Assembly: GCA_002455915.1 (NCBI GenBank)
Contig: DKLU01000145.1
Span: 1 to 19,978, forward strand
Direction of reading: 5' to 3'
Length of the DNA: 19,978 nucleotides
Source of the DNA: Chryseobacterium sp. UBA6632
Lineage (GTDB): Bacteria; Bacteroidota; Bacteroidia; Flavobacteriales; Weeksellaceae
Both the position numbers and the translations under genes were made by a program. Shown here piece after piece: positions 6,991 through 14,158 of the stretch (within the stretch, counting starts at the first letter, position 1; each line of letters opens with the position of its first letter). Below the pieces are notes generated by a model. It worked only from the letters and a program-made list of their open reading frames with translations, was not told where the DNA came from and ran no database searches.

Positions 6991-8793
6991 ATGAAAATTT
7001 TATTAAATTATTTAAAACCATATAAATGGCTGATATTCGCTTCGCTTTTATTAGCCTCGGTCAATCAGGTATTTTCACTATTTGCGCCTGCCATTACGGG
7101 AAATATATTAGACAAACTGGTTACCCATCCTAATTTCTTCGATAAAGAGAAAACGCTTCCGAGAACGATGGCTGAATATCTGAACGGAACCGATCTTTAT
7201 CACGGAGTATTCTATTTTTTAGGATTATTGATCGGAACGGCGATGATCAGCCGAATTGCAAAAGCCTTTCAGGATTATGTAGTGAATGTGATCATCCAGA
7301 AATTTGGGGCGAAGATCTTTACGGATGGTTTAAAACATTCTATGAGACTGCCTTTTCAGGAATTTGAAGATCAGAGAAGTGGCGAAACACTTTCTATTTT
7401 AACTAAAGTTCGTGAAGATTCGGTGAAGTTTATTAATAATTTCATCAACGTATTTTTTGGAATTTTGGTGAGTATTATTTTCGTTTCGGTGTATGCCATC
7501 CGTTTGCACTGGACGATCATGCCGGTGTATGTGGTCGGAATTATCTTTATTGCAGTTGTGACCAATTTATTAAGCAAAAGAATCAAAAATATTCAGAAAA
7601 GTATTGTTACTGAAACAACAAACTTAGCCGGAAGCACCACCGAAAGTCTTAGAAATATTGAGATTGTAAAGAGTTTAGGACTGACCAATCAGGAAGTTGA
7701 ACGTTTGAATAACAATACGTATAAAATTTTAAATTTAGAATTAAGAAAAGTAAAAAGTATTCGTTCTTTGAGCTTTGTTCAGGGAACTTTGGTTAATTTT
7801 TTACAACAGACGATTACTTTCACATTATTATTATTAATCTTTAAAAACATTGTAACACCGGGACAATATTTATCTTTGATGTTCTACGGTTTCTTCATCT
7901 TCGGACCGATGCAGGAAATTGGAAATATCATTATTTCTTACCGTGAAGCTCAGGCTTCGTTGAATAATTTCGATCGCGTGATGAAAAAAGAAGTGGAACC
8001 TAAACCTTTAACTCCCAAGAAAATCGGTGCTATTGAAGATCTGAAATTCCAAAGTGTTTCTTTTCAGCATCAAAGCGCTCATTATAAAGCCATCAATTCG
8101 ATTTCATTTGATGTGAAAAATGGAGAAACCATTGCTTTTGTCGGTCCTAGTGGATCAGGAAAAAGTACTTTGGTGAAACTGCTTGTCGGTTTGTACAGAC
8201 CTCAGGACGGAGCTATTCTTTATAATAATATTGATGGAAAGGAATTTGATTTTGATGAATTGAGAAACCAGATCGGATTTGTAACCCAGGATACTCAGCT
8301 TTTTGCAGGAACCATCAGAGAAAACCTTTTATTTGTCAATCCATCGGCAACAGAGGAAGATTTGCAATTAGCCTTAAAAAAATCAAGCTGTACGGCACTT
8401 TTAGAACGCGCTGAAAACGGAATTGAAACCGTAATCGGAGAAGGTGGATTAAAATTGAGCGGTGGTGAAAAACAAAGAATTGCCATTGCCAGAGCTTTAT
8501 TAAGAAAACCGCATTTATTGATCTTTGATGAAGCAACATCCGCTTTGGACAGTATTACCGAGGAAGAAATTACCATGACGATTAAGGAAGTTTCTAAAGA
8601 AAAAGAACAGATAACCGTTCTTATTGCTCACAGATTAAGTACGATTATGCATGCCGACAGAATTTATGTTCTGGAACGCGGACAAATTGTAGAAACGGGA
8701 TCGCATTTACAGTTAATTGAAGAAAAAGGTTTATATTACGCCATGTGGAGACAGCAAATTGGGGAAAGAAAAATTGCTGAAACGCTGATTTAA
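6991..8793 (+). CDS. ABC exporter half-transporter (MsbA-like, transmembrane plus ATPase)
   Basis: This 600-residue protein joins an N-terminal six-helix membrane domain (about 1-320) to an ATP-binding domain and should work as a homodimer or heterodimer in the inner membrane. The ATPase motifs are intact: Walker A GPSGSGKS (385-392), the Q-loop region FVTQDTQLF, the signature LSGGEKQ (489-495), Walker B LLIFDE (509-514) with its catalytic glutamate, and the switch histidine in IAHRLS (H547). Such exporters move lipids, peptides or drugs; nothing in the sequence fixes the cargo. It lies on the opposite strand between scoB (divergent) and scoA (convergent), with its own -7 box and terminator, so a functional link to the CoA transferase is not implied. 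Family sure, substrate unknown. Confidence 0.93.
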   Translation: MKILLNYLKPYKWLIFASLLLASVNQVFSLFAPAITGNILDKLVTHPNFFDKEKTLPRTMAEYLNGTDLYHGVFYFLGLLIGTAMISRIAKAFQDYVVNVIIQKFGAKIFTDGLKHSMRLPFQEFEDQRSGETLSILTKVREDSVKFINNFINVFFGILVSIIFVSVYAIRLHWTIMPVYVVGIIFIAVVTNLLSKRIKNIQKSIVTETTNLAGSTTESLRNIEIVKSLGLTNQEVERLNNNTYKILNLELRKVKSIRSLSFVQGTLVNFLQQTITFTLLLLIFKNIVTPGQYLSLMFYGFFIFGPMQEIGNIIISYREAQASLNNFDRVMKKEVEPKPLTPKKIGAIEDLKFQSVSFQHQSAHYKAINSISFDVKNGETIAFVGPSGSGKSTLVKLLVGLYRPQDGAILYNNIDGKEFDFDELRNQIGFVTQDTQLFAGTIRENLLFVNPSATEEDLQLALKKSSCTALLERAENGIETVIGEGGLKLSGGEKQRIAIARALLRKPHLLIFDEATSALDSITEEEITMTIKEVSKEKEQITVLIAHRLSTIMHADRIYVLERGQIVETGSHLQLIEEKGLYYAMWRQQIGERKIAETLI

Positions 8794-8795
8794 AA

Positions 8796-8870
8796 GGATG
8801 GAAGTTAAGTGATGGAAGCTGGAGGTTTACCTGATTGAAAACAGAGATTCCTTCTTCGTCGGAATGACAA
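8796..8870. repeat. Degenerate low-complexity intergenic repeats
   Basis: GGATGGAAG (8796-8804) is echoed by GATGGAAGCTGGAGG (8811-8825). Next comes GATTCCTTCTTCGTCGGAAT (8846-8865), whose ends ATTCC and GGAAT are complementary. I recall both types of string as common between genes in Chryseobacterium-like genomes; GAAGCTGGA also occurs inverted near 6180 in this window. Nothing suggests coding. Confidence 0.35.
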
Positions 8871-8888
8871 CTTTGAAAATAAATAAAT

Positions 8889-8922
8889 TACCCCGAAAAT
8901 TGATTTCGGGGTATTATTTTTT
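8889..8922. terminator. Terminator between the ABC exporter and scoA
   Basis: TACCCCGAAA (8889-8898) pairs perfectly with TTTCGGGGTA (8904-8913) around a five-base loop. T6 follows at 8917-8922 on the plus strand, and T-rich sequence follows on the minus strand. It closes the exporter transcript and can also serve the convergent scoA. Confidence 0.85.
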
Positions 8923-8938
8923 AGAGCTGATGAAAAAA

Positions 8939-9640
8939 TTAATCTTTTTTTCTAACCGTTCTCTGCTCAATTCTTTTTTCAAATTTCTCTCCTTGGAAAA
9001 TTCTTTGGATCATGATTCCCGGAATGTGAATTTGGTTAGGATCCAATTCTCCTGGTTCTACCAATTCTTCAACTTCCGCTACGGTAATTTTCCCTGCTCC
9101 AGCCATCGGATGATTGAAATTTCTCGCGGAACCTTTGAAGATTAGGTTTCCGGCATGATCGCCCCTCCAAGCCTTTACGATTGCATAATCTGCTTCGTAA
9201 GCGTGCTCTAAAATATGAGGTTTTCCTTTAAAATCTTTTACTTCTTTCCCTTCTGCTATTTCAGTTCCGAAACCTGCCGGCGTATAAAAAGCAGGAATTC
9301 CCGCCTGTGCCGCTCTGCATTTTTCTGCCAAAGTTCCCTGTGGAGTCAGCTCAACTTCCAATTCTCCCGAAAGCATCTGTCTTTCAAACTCAGCATTTTC
9401 TCCCACATAAGAAGAAATCATCTTCTTGATCTGTCGTTTGTGAAGCAATAATCCCAACCCGAAATCATCTACCCCTGCATTGTTTGAAATACACGTAAGA
9501 TCTTTCACATCGCTCTCTACCAAAGCATTGATTGAATTTTCAGGAATACCGCAAAGTCCAAATCCGCCCAACATCAACGTCATTCCATCCTGAATTCCTT
9601 CGATGGCTTCCTTTGCATTTTTTACTCTTTTATCTATCAT
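8939..9640 (-). CDS. scoA: CoA transferase subunit A (succinyl-CoA:3-ketoacid type)
   Basis: This 233-residue protein is the A subunit of the same family I CoA transferase as ScoB. The diagnostic [10 protein letters not shown] is at 25-34, followed by [13 protein letters not shown] (from 51), [22 protein letters not shown] in the middle and [16 protein letters not shown] near the C-terminal third. Length is normal, and no frameshift or missing segment is visible, so both halves of the enzyme look intact. The enzyme would let the cell use or make ketoacids such as acetoacetate in fatty-acid, ketone-body or branched-chain catabolism. What is odd is the separation from scoB by a gene in the opposite direction, which means the two subunits need separate promoters or long antisense-spanning read-through. 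Both upstream regions share TATCCTATG. Confidence 0.93.
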   Translation of the reverse strand: MIDKRVKNAKEAIEGIQDGMTLMLGGFGLCGIPENSINALVESDVKDLTCISNNAGVDDFGLGLLLHKRQIKKMISSYVGENAEFERQMLSGELEVELTPQGTLAEKCRAAQAGIPAFYTPAGFGTEIAEGKEVKDFKGKPHILEHAYEADYAIVKAWRGDHAGNLIFKGSARNFNHPMAGAGKITVAEVEELVEPGELDPNQIHIPGIMIQRIFQGEKFEKRIEQRTVRKKD

Positions 9641-9707
9641 GAAATATTAGATTTTCTGTTGGCTTAAATTTAATAATTTTTCTCAAATATCCTATGTTCC
9701 GCATTTT

Positions 9708-9741
9708 TTTGATGATGATATGATAACTTTTTATACATTTG
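9708..9741 (+). promoter_or_regulatory. Candidate promoter of the first doxX gene
   Basis: TTTG (9708-9711) and a perfect -7 box TACATTTG (9734-9741) are 22 bases apart, within the flavobacterial range. The start codon lies about 75 bases downstream, leaving a leader that contains the inverted repeat at 9750-9782. Confidence 0.55.
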
Positions 9742-9749
9742 ATAATTAT

Positions 9750-9782
9750 AAATACTGTCAAATCTTTTACTCAACAGTATTT
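9750..9782. promoter_or_regulatory. Inverted repeat in the leader of the first doxX gene
   Basis: AAATACTGT (9750-9758) and ACAGTATTT (9774-9782) are exact 9-bp reverse complements, 15 bases apart. They begin about nine bases after the -7 box, around the expected transcription start. The position suits an operator for a dimeric repressor, or an RNA hairpin. No T-run follows, so it is not a terminator. Confidence 0.4.
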
Positions 9783-9816
9783 GATTTAAAATTTAACCTC
9801 ACAAATTATTACACAA

Positions 9817-10308
9817 ATGAAACAGGAAAATTTAAACAAAGCAGGAGATGTTTTTTATGTACTTTGCAGAATGAGCATTGGTTTATTCTTCTTCATTACA
9901 GGTCTCAACAAACTTTTTCATCCCGTTTTTCAAGGGTATATGCTGAAAACAATGGAAGGTCTTGGTTTTTCAAATCCACAGTTTATGGCTCATTTTGTAG
10001 CAACTAATGAAATGGTTTGGGGACTTCTTTTATTGATTGGGCTTTTCACAAGGATAAGTTCTTTTGCATTAATTGTTATCATGTTGGTCGCTTTGATTTC
10101 AAAAGATATCCATTCTATTCCGATAGAATTGGTTCCCATTGATCCTAAAATAGGGAACATTCCTATGGATAAATTTACATGGCTTACTTATTTCTTCTTT
10201 TTACCTCAGGTATTATTTATAATGCTGTTGGGAATGTTTTCATTATATGGATATAAGATCTTTGGAATTGATCGGTTTTTAAACAAGAAAAGGAATATTT
10301 ACAGATAA
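9817..10308 (+). CDS. DoxX-family inner-membrane protein
   Basis: This is a 163-residue protein with about four membrane helices. Helix 1 carries RMSIGLFFFITGLNKLF, a typical DoxX first helix with a following loop. Later segments include EMVWGLLLLIGLFTRISSF, ALIVIMLVALIS and a last stretch WLTYFFFLPQVLFIMLLG. DoxX-family members are small quinone-linked or redox-linked membrane proteins in the few studied cases; a precise role for this one is unknown. The loop between helices 3 and 4 (about residues 95-125) is longer than in minimal DoxX proteins. The ATG at 9817 gives a sensible cytoplasmic N-terminus. It has its own promoter and terminator and is followed by a second, unrelated-looking DoxX-type gene. 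Confidence 0.8.
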   Translation: MKQENLNKAGDVFYVLCRMSIGLFFFITGLNKLFHPVFQGYMLKTMEGLGFSNPQFMAHFVATNEMVWGLLLLIGLFTRISSFALIVIMLVALISKDIHSIPIELVPIDPKIGNIPMDKFTWLTYFFFLPQVLFIMLLGMFSLYGYKIFGIDRFLNKKRNIYR

Positions 10309-10311
10309 AGG

Positions 10312-10350
10312 AATCGGGGGAAAATAAAAATTTTTTCCCCCGATTTTATT
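10312..10350 (+). terminator. Terminator after the first doxX gene
   Basis: AATCGGGGGAAAA (10312-10324) pairs perfectly with TTTTCCCCCGATT (10333-10345) around eight bases. A T-rich tail follows. The stem starts four bases after the stop codon. Confidence 0.85.
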
Positions 10351-10368
10351 TTAACAATCATCTTTTTG

Positions 10369-10421
10369 ATTGGATTCTCATCCAATCCTGATTTAAATCG
10401 TCCCTTCGGGACTCTTTCTTT
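10369..10421 (+). repeat. 53-bp palindromic intergenic repeat, copy 1
   Basis: This unit contains two hairpins: ATTGGAT/ATCCAAT (10369-10375 and 10380-10386) and GTCCC-TTC-GGGAC (10400-10412). It matches copy 2 at 11067-11119 at 50 of 53 positions in the same orientation. The paired-hairpin layout is that of a repetitive extragenic palindrome. I recall similar sequences across Chryseobacterium genomes, which needs a search to confirm. Confidence 0.8.
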
Positions 10422-10509
10422 CTATATTTTAAATTAGTGAAAATATATTTCGTTGTCATGGTCTGATTTTGGTTTAATTATAATCAACATCACAAAAAAT
10501 ATTAAAATT

Positions 10510-10887
10510 ATGGAAACGAAAGACATTTCAAGAATTGCTTTAGGTACCTTTTTAATTACGGCAGGAATTGGTCATTTAACATTTGCCAGAAAAGAGTTTC
10601 AGGCGCAGGTTCCAGAGTGGGTTCCTCTGAAAAAAGATGACACCGTTGTCTATTCCGGATTTGCGGAAATCGCCTTGGGAGCAGCGGTAATTCTTACTCC
10701 TGAAAAATATAGAAAAACAATGGGACAAGTGGTTGCCGGATTTTTTGCCGCCGTTCTTCCCGGAAATATTGCTCAGTATAAAAACAGAAGAGATTCTTTT
10801 GGACTGAATACTGATAACGCAAGATTTGCAAGACTTTTTATGCAGGCTCCTTTAATGGCATGGGCAATAAAATCGACTGATGAATAA
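10510..10887 (+). CDS. Small DoxX-like membrane protein
   Basis: This is a 125-residue membrane protein. Hydrophobic segments are IALGTFLITAGIGHLTF (about 8-24), a second around YSGFAEIALGAAVIL, a third around QVVAGFFAAVLPGNIAQY, and a weaker C-terminal one with LFMQAPLMAWAI. The motif GIGHLTFARKEFQAQVPEWVP after helix 1 resembles DoxX-like proteins common in Flavobacteriia, where a histidine ends the first helix. The frame is open back to a TTG at 10453, but the ATG at 10510, preceded by A-rich sequence, gives a normal N-terminus and is preferred. Function is unknown. The gene sits alone between two copies of a 53-bp repeat, so its neighbourhood with the first doxX gene may be accidental. 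Confidence 0.75.
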   Translation: METKDISRIALGTFLITAGIGHLTFARKEFQAQVPEWVPLKKDDTVVYSGFAEIALGAAVILTPEKYRKTMGQVVAGFFAAVLPGNIAQYKNRRDSFGLNTDNARFARLFMQAPLMAWAIKSTDE

Positions 10888-10918
10888 CTTTTTTGATTAT
10901 AATTAAAAATTAAGTTTT

Positions 10919-10970
10919 GGCTAAAGCCTTATGAATTTAGGAAATAAAGAAACGGGCTAAAGCCCGTTTC
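10919..10970. repeat. GGCTAAAGCC double-hairpin element
   Basis: GGCTAAAGCC (10919-10928) is followed by a larger version of the same palindrome, GAAACGGGC-TAAA-GCCCGTTTC (10949-10970), with perfect 9-bp arms. There is no T-run, so it is at best a weak terminator for the doxX-like gene. I recall this wording as a dispersed intergenic element in Chryseobacterium; not verified. Confidence 0.6.
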
Positions 10971-11066
10971 TATTGATCCTTTCAACTATTTTTTGAAAAT
11001 ATTTATTGAGGATTTATTTATGATTCAACCTTTTTAAATCAATTTAATCTTTATTGATAATTCATA

Positions 11067-11119
11067 ATTGGATTAGCATCCAATCCTGATGTAAATCGTC
11101 CCTTCGGGACTCTTTCTTT
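11067..11119 (+). repeat. 53-bp palindromic intergenic repeat, copy 2
   Basis: This is the second copy of the repeat at 10369-10421, same orientation, with three mismatches. Both hairpins are intact: ATTGGAT/ATCCAAT (11067-11073 and 11078-11084) and GTCCC-TTC-GGGAC (11098-11110). A looser match continues to about 11132. It ends about 12 bases beyond the stop codon of the convergent metallophosphoesterase gene. Confidence 0.8.
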
Positions 11120-11131
11120 GACCTTTATATT

Positions 11132-13873
11132 TTACTGAATAATCAATTTCAACGTAAATAATTTTCTTGAATGAACTTTCACAAAATACACCCCTTTCGG
11201 AAGGTTTTCATTTACTAAAGAAAATCTTTGATTTTGTACATTTTCAGACTTGTATAAAAGATCTCCGTTGGCAGAAAGTAATTCTATTTTTTCAATTGGA
11301 TAATCACTTTTTATAAACGTTGGCTGTCCCGGTTTTGTCGGATTTGGATATAAAATAACCGATTTTTCATTAGGCTTTTTTGTTTCATCCGTTCCTAAAG
11401 TTGCTCCCTGCACCTGAAACTGAACTCGGTTTGAAACCTCAGTATAAGAATCATTGGTAAACATCACCATATAATAATTTCCGGGAGTTGTAGGCAATGC
11501 AGCACCATTGATATTTTTCGTTCCCTGAGCAATTCCGTCAAAATAAGTGTAAGACACAAAATTATCATCCGGCGTTTGAATATTTTGAGGATAAATTCCT
11601 AACCAATCTTTGATAATTCCCGGAGAATCCGTCCAAGAAGCGGTAATATTTTCACCCAAAGTATAAACTGGTTTGTTCGTCCAAAGTTCCGTAACGATGT
11701 CACCAACTTTAAAGAAAACCTTCTCTCCTACTGTCGTGTAGCCATCTTCAAGAAAATACTGAGCATAATAATACCCTTTCGGAAGTCCTGTAAAATTCAA
11801 TGTTCCTGAAGCTGTTGTTACATAACTCCACTTTATAGAAGGCGTTGGCCCTGGAACTTGTCCCATTTTGTAAATTCCGATCCAATCTTTGGTTAAATTC
11901 GGACCGTTGTTAAAATTCACAACTACATTTCCGCCAACAGGATAAGTATCTGCAGAAGTATTCAGCACCACCTTTGGCCCTACATAAAAGTTCTTTCTAG
12001 CTGTAATTTCTGTGTATCCGTTGTTCGCAAAAAACCCTGCGAAATACTGACCTTTAGCTGAAATTCCATTAGGGAAAGTTGTTGTTCCGGCAGTTTGCCC
12101 GTTGGTATAAAGGTAAGTTTGTGACGTTACCGAAGTTGGATTCTGACCTTTTTTATAAATTCCGATCCAATCCTGCTGATTTCCGGGACCGTCTGTAAAT
12201 GTAGCAACAATTGGCTCATTTTGAGTGTATTCTGATTTATTTAAATTGAATGAAGGATTTGAAACCACACTTCCCGTTACTTCAAATTGTTTCGCATCAC
12301 TCCAATCACTCCATTCTAAATTTCTGTCTCTGTAACGAACTTTCACATAATAAATTCCGTTGGTAATTGAATTTGAAGCAATTGTAGCTTTGGTAATATC
12401 AACTCCGGCATTTAGATTTTTAGTAATATCAGGCGTTCCATTGCCATCTTTTCCGAACCAGTTTTCGTAATCTTTGTAAAATTCTTTTTCAACAACAGAA
12501 AAATCAGCAGCTTTACTGATTAAAAACTGTGTCGTATTTAATAATTCTGAATTTGTTGTGGTAAAAGTGCTTCCATTTAATGTTATAGGTAACGTAATCG
12601 GAGCTGAAAAAGTGTTTGTAATGGAAGGTTTTGCAGGTTTTGGCTGATTTTTATATCGGTGAAAAGTATCAACCAATTCATTATACTTTTTATGATAAAC
12701 TCCCCCAATTGAATAACTTTCAATATCAACTTTTCCTGTGTTTACATCTACTTCAACGATTTGGTAAGTCCAATCTGTCAATGTTTTCTGAACATCGTCA
12801 AAATCCTGCTCATTCGACATTCCCCAATATTGGTCCCATGCTACTCCACCGGAAATAATCTGATAATTCGGAGATTCTTTTAACTGACCTCTGTGATATA
12901 AATGGTGGTGCGCCCCAACGTGCATTAAATATTTATTAGAAGTCGTTAACAGAGGAACCGCCGTATTTCTCACCCAAGTCGAGATATCTCCCACATATTG
13001 TTCCGCCTGATAAGGTCTGTGACTTAAAGAAATAATCCAGTCTACCGTAGGATCGTTGTTTGCTTCGTTTAAAATTTGTTGAAGCCAGGTTTGCTGAGCT
13101 GAACCTGTATGTTCTGAACTTAAACTTACAAATAAAACATTTCCAGCCTGTTGAGCATAATAATTCTCATTTCCTGAAGAAATATTTTTATATTTAATTT
13201 CATCAATATAAAAATGAGCATAATAAGAGTTCATCCCTAAACTACCATACGTTTCATGATTCCCCACCGTTGTCTGGATCGGAAGATAAGGCGAAAGCTT
13301 AATATTCTTTTTAAAGTGAACATTCTCATAATGATCCAATGTTCCCACATCTACCTGATCTCCAACCATAAACGTTAGTGCGATATTATCAGAAGGATCA
13401 GAATCTACCCCAAATTTTTCCTTTAATTTTTTATAAGCATTTAAAGTTAAAGTATCATATCTTGGCTCCGCCTTGATTTGGTTATCTCCCATGATCAGAA
13501 AACGGATTTTTCCATCAGCCGTCACAGGTTGTCCGGGCAAAGGAAGTGTTCTGAAATTGTACACCGCAGATTCGCTGGTTCCTGTTTTTATTTTGTAATA
13601 ATATTTTGTATTGGGCTGAAGATTGGTAACTTTTGCCGTGTGGTAATAATAATTGTTGTTATACCCTGTATCTGAAAAAATGTTGGTAGTTCCCGTTACC
13701 GTTACGTTCAGATTATTAGCAGACGTTCCGTAAGTAACCGTAGTTTCATTATTTGATGAAGTCTTCCAGTTCACAATCATGGAATTCGGTGTCGGATTTT
13801 GTAAATAAGGATACAAAACCTGCCCAAATGCCATCTGGACGGCAAAAAAGAAAAAGAAGAAATAGTGTTTCAT
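11132..13873 (-). CDS. Secreted metallophosphoesterase (purple acid phosphatase-like) with T9SS tail
   Basis: This 913-residue protein has a signal peptide (about 1-17, with six phenylalanines in a row). A fibronectin III-like N-terminal domain like that of purple acid phosphatases follows (about 20-110), then the metallophosphatase domain (about 120-350). Metal-site motifs are MGDNQ (D130), GDQVD (D172), GNHE (N205, H206), SHRP (H285) and HHHLYHR (322-328), so the two-metal centre looks complete. A second fibronectin-like domain (about 410-530) is followed by three repeats of about 94 residues carrying DWIGIY or DWLGIY (tryptophans at 569, 664 and 757), reminiscent of SKICH-like beta domains. 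A type A T9SS sorting domain ends the protein (YPNPTKPGQ onward). It should act outside the cell on phosphate esters; the substrate is unknown. It is transcribed divergently from rplS. Confidence 0.9.
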   Translation of the reverse strand: MKHYFFFFFFAVQMAFGQVLYPYLQNPTPNSMIVNWKTSSNNETTVTYGTSANNLNVTVTGTTNIFSDTGYNNNYYYHTAKVTNLQPNTKYYYKIKTGTSESAVYNFRTLPLPGQPVTADGKIRFLIMGDNQIKAEPRYDTLTLNAYKKLKEKFGVDSDPSDNIALTFMVGDQVDVGTLDHYENVHFKKNIKLSPYLPIQTTVGNHETYGSLGMNSYYAHFYIDEIKYKNISSGNENYYAQQAGNVLFVSLSSEHTGSAQQTWLQQILNEANNDPTVDWIISLSHRPYQAEQYVGDISTWVRNTAVPLLTTSNKYLMHVGAHHHLYHRGQLKESPNYQIISGGVAWDQYWGMSNEQDFDDVQKTLTDWTYQIVEVDVNTGKVDIESYSIGGVYHKKYNELVDTFHRYKNQPKPAKPSITNTFSAPITLPITLNGSTFTTTNSELLNTTQFLISKAADFSVVEKEFYKDYENWFGKDGNGTPDITKNLNAGVDITKATIASNSITNGIYYVKVRYRDRNLEWSDWSDAKQFEVTGSVVSNPSFNLNKSEYTQNEPIVATFTDGPGNQQDWIGIYKKGQNPTSVTSQTYLYTNGQTAGTTTFPNGISAKGQYFAGFFANNGYTEITARKNFYVGPKVVLNTSADTYPVGGNVVVNFNNGPNLTKDWIGIYKMGQVPGPTPSIKWSYVTTASGTLNFTGLPKGYYYAQYFLEDGYTTVGEKVFFKVGDIVTELWTNKPVYTLGENITASWTDSPGIIKDWLGIYPQNIQTPDDNFVSYTYFDGIAQGTKNINGAALPTTPGNYYMVMFTNDSYTEVSNRVQFQVQGATLGTDETKKPNEKSVILYPNPTKPGQPTFIKSDYPIEKIELLSANGDLLYKSENVQNQRFSLVNENLPKGVYFVKVHSRKLFTLKLIIQ

Positions 13874-13907
13874 AAAAATTTCAGTTTAAATGTGTGTAAA
13901 GTTTTTA

Positions 13908-13929
13908 AATCATTTATTTTTAAATGATT
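13908..13929. repeat. Perfect 9-bp inverted repeat in the metallophosphoesterase leader
   Basis: AATCATTTA (13908-13916) and TAAATGATT (13921-13929) are exact reverse complements around TTTT. The repeat lies between the -7 box at 13951-13958 and the start codon at 13873, so it would fold in the 5' leader or act as an operator. It is very AT-rich, so chance is possible. Confidence 0.35.
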
Positions 13930-13950
13930 ATAGCTGATTTTATTTTCGGG

Positions 13951-13958
13951 CAAAAGTA
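13951..13958 (-). promoter_or_regulatory. -7 box of the metallophosphoesterase promoter
   Basis: The minus strand reads TACTTTTG, an exact TAnnTTTG match, giving a leader of roughly 70 bases. A convincing -33 element is not visible. Confidence 0.45.
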
Positions 13959-14057
13959 GAATTCTCATGTAAACTTTATCTGATGAGAACTTCAAGGAAG
14001 TGTTAATTTTTCCACTGAAAATCAACATGAAATTTTATAAGATTTAATAATAATTTG

Positions 14058-14090
14058 TTTGGGATATTCAAAAAATGTTCTGTATATTTG
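14058..14090 (+). promoter_or_regulatory. rplS promoter
   Basis: TTTG (14058-14061) and TATATTTG (14083-14090) both match the flavobacterial -33 and -7 consensus exactly, with 21 bases between. This is the clearest promoter in the window. The transcript should start near 14096. Confidence 0.75.
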
Positions 14091-14095
14091 CAACC

Positions 14096-14158
14096 TGTTA
14101 TTCAACCTCTGACGAAGTCCGTGTAAGTTGCTTAGCCTAAACATTTTATTTATTAATA
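14096..14158 (+). ncRNA. Possible L19 autoregulatory leader of rplS
   Basis: The transcribed leader is about 62 bases. Its first part is unusually GC-balanced for an intergenic region here and contains GACGAAGTC (14111-14119), able to form a small GAA-loop hairpin, and TTGCTTAGCCTAA. I recall that a flavobacterial L19 leader motif has been proposed as a binding site for the L19 protein, but I cannot match this sequence to that model by eye. Without that match the call is only a suggestion. Confidence 0.35.

Noticed and set aside
6991..8793. ABC exporter as a functional partner of the CoA transferase
   Set aside because: Opposite strand, own -7 box and own terminator; adjacency alone does not support a joint role.
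8864..9145. A 93-codon plus-strand frame over the scoA 3' end
   Set aside because: It runs through a terminator hairpin and lies antisense to scoA, with no family motif.
9720..10007. A 95-codon plus-strand frame overlapping the first doxX gene
   Set aside because: It is in another frame from the membrane protein, would begin between the -33 and -7 elements, and has no recognisable sequence.
10453..10509. Extension of the doxX-like protein to a TTG start
   Set aside because: The extra 19 residues do not resemble the family and the ATG at 10510 gives a normal N-terminus.
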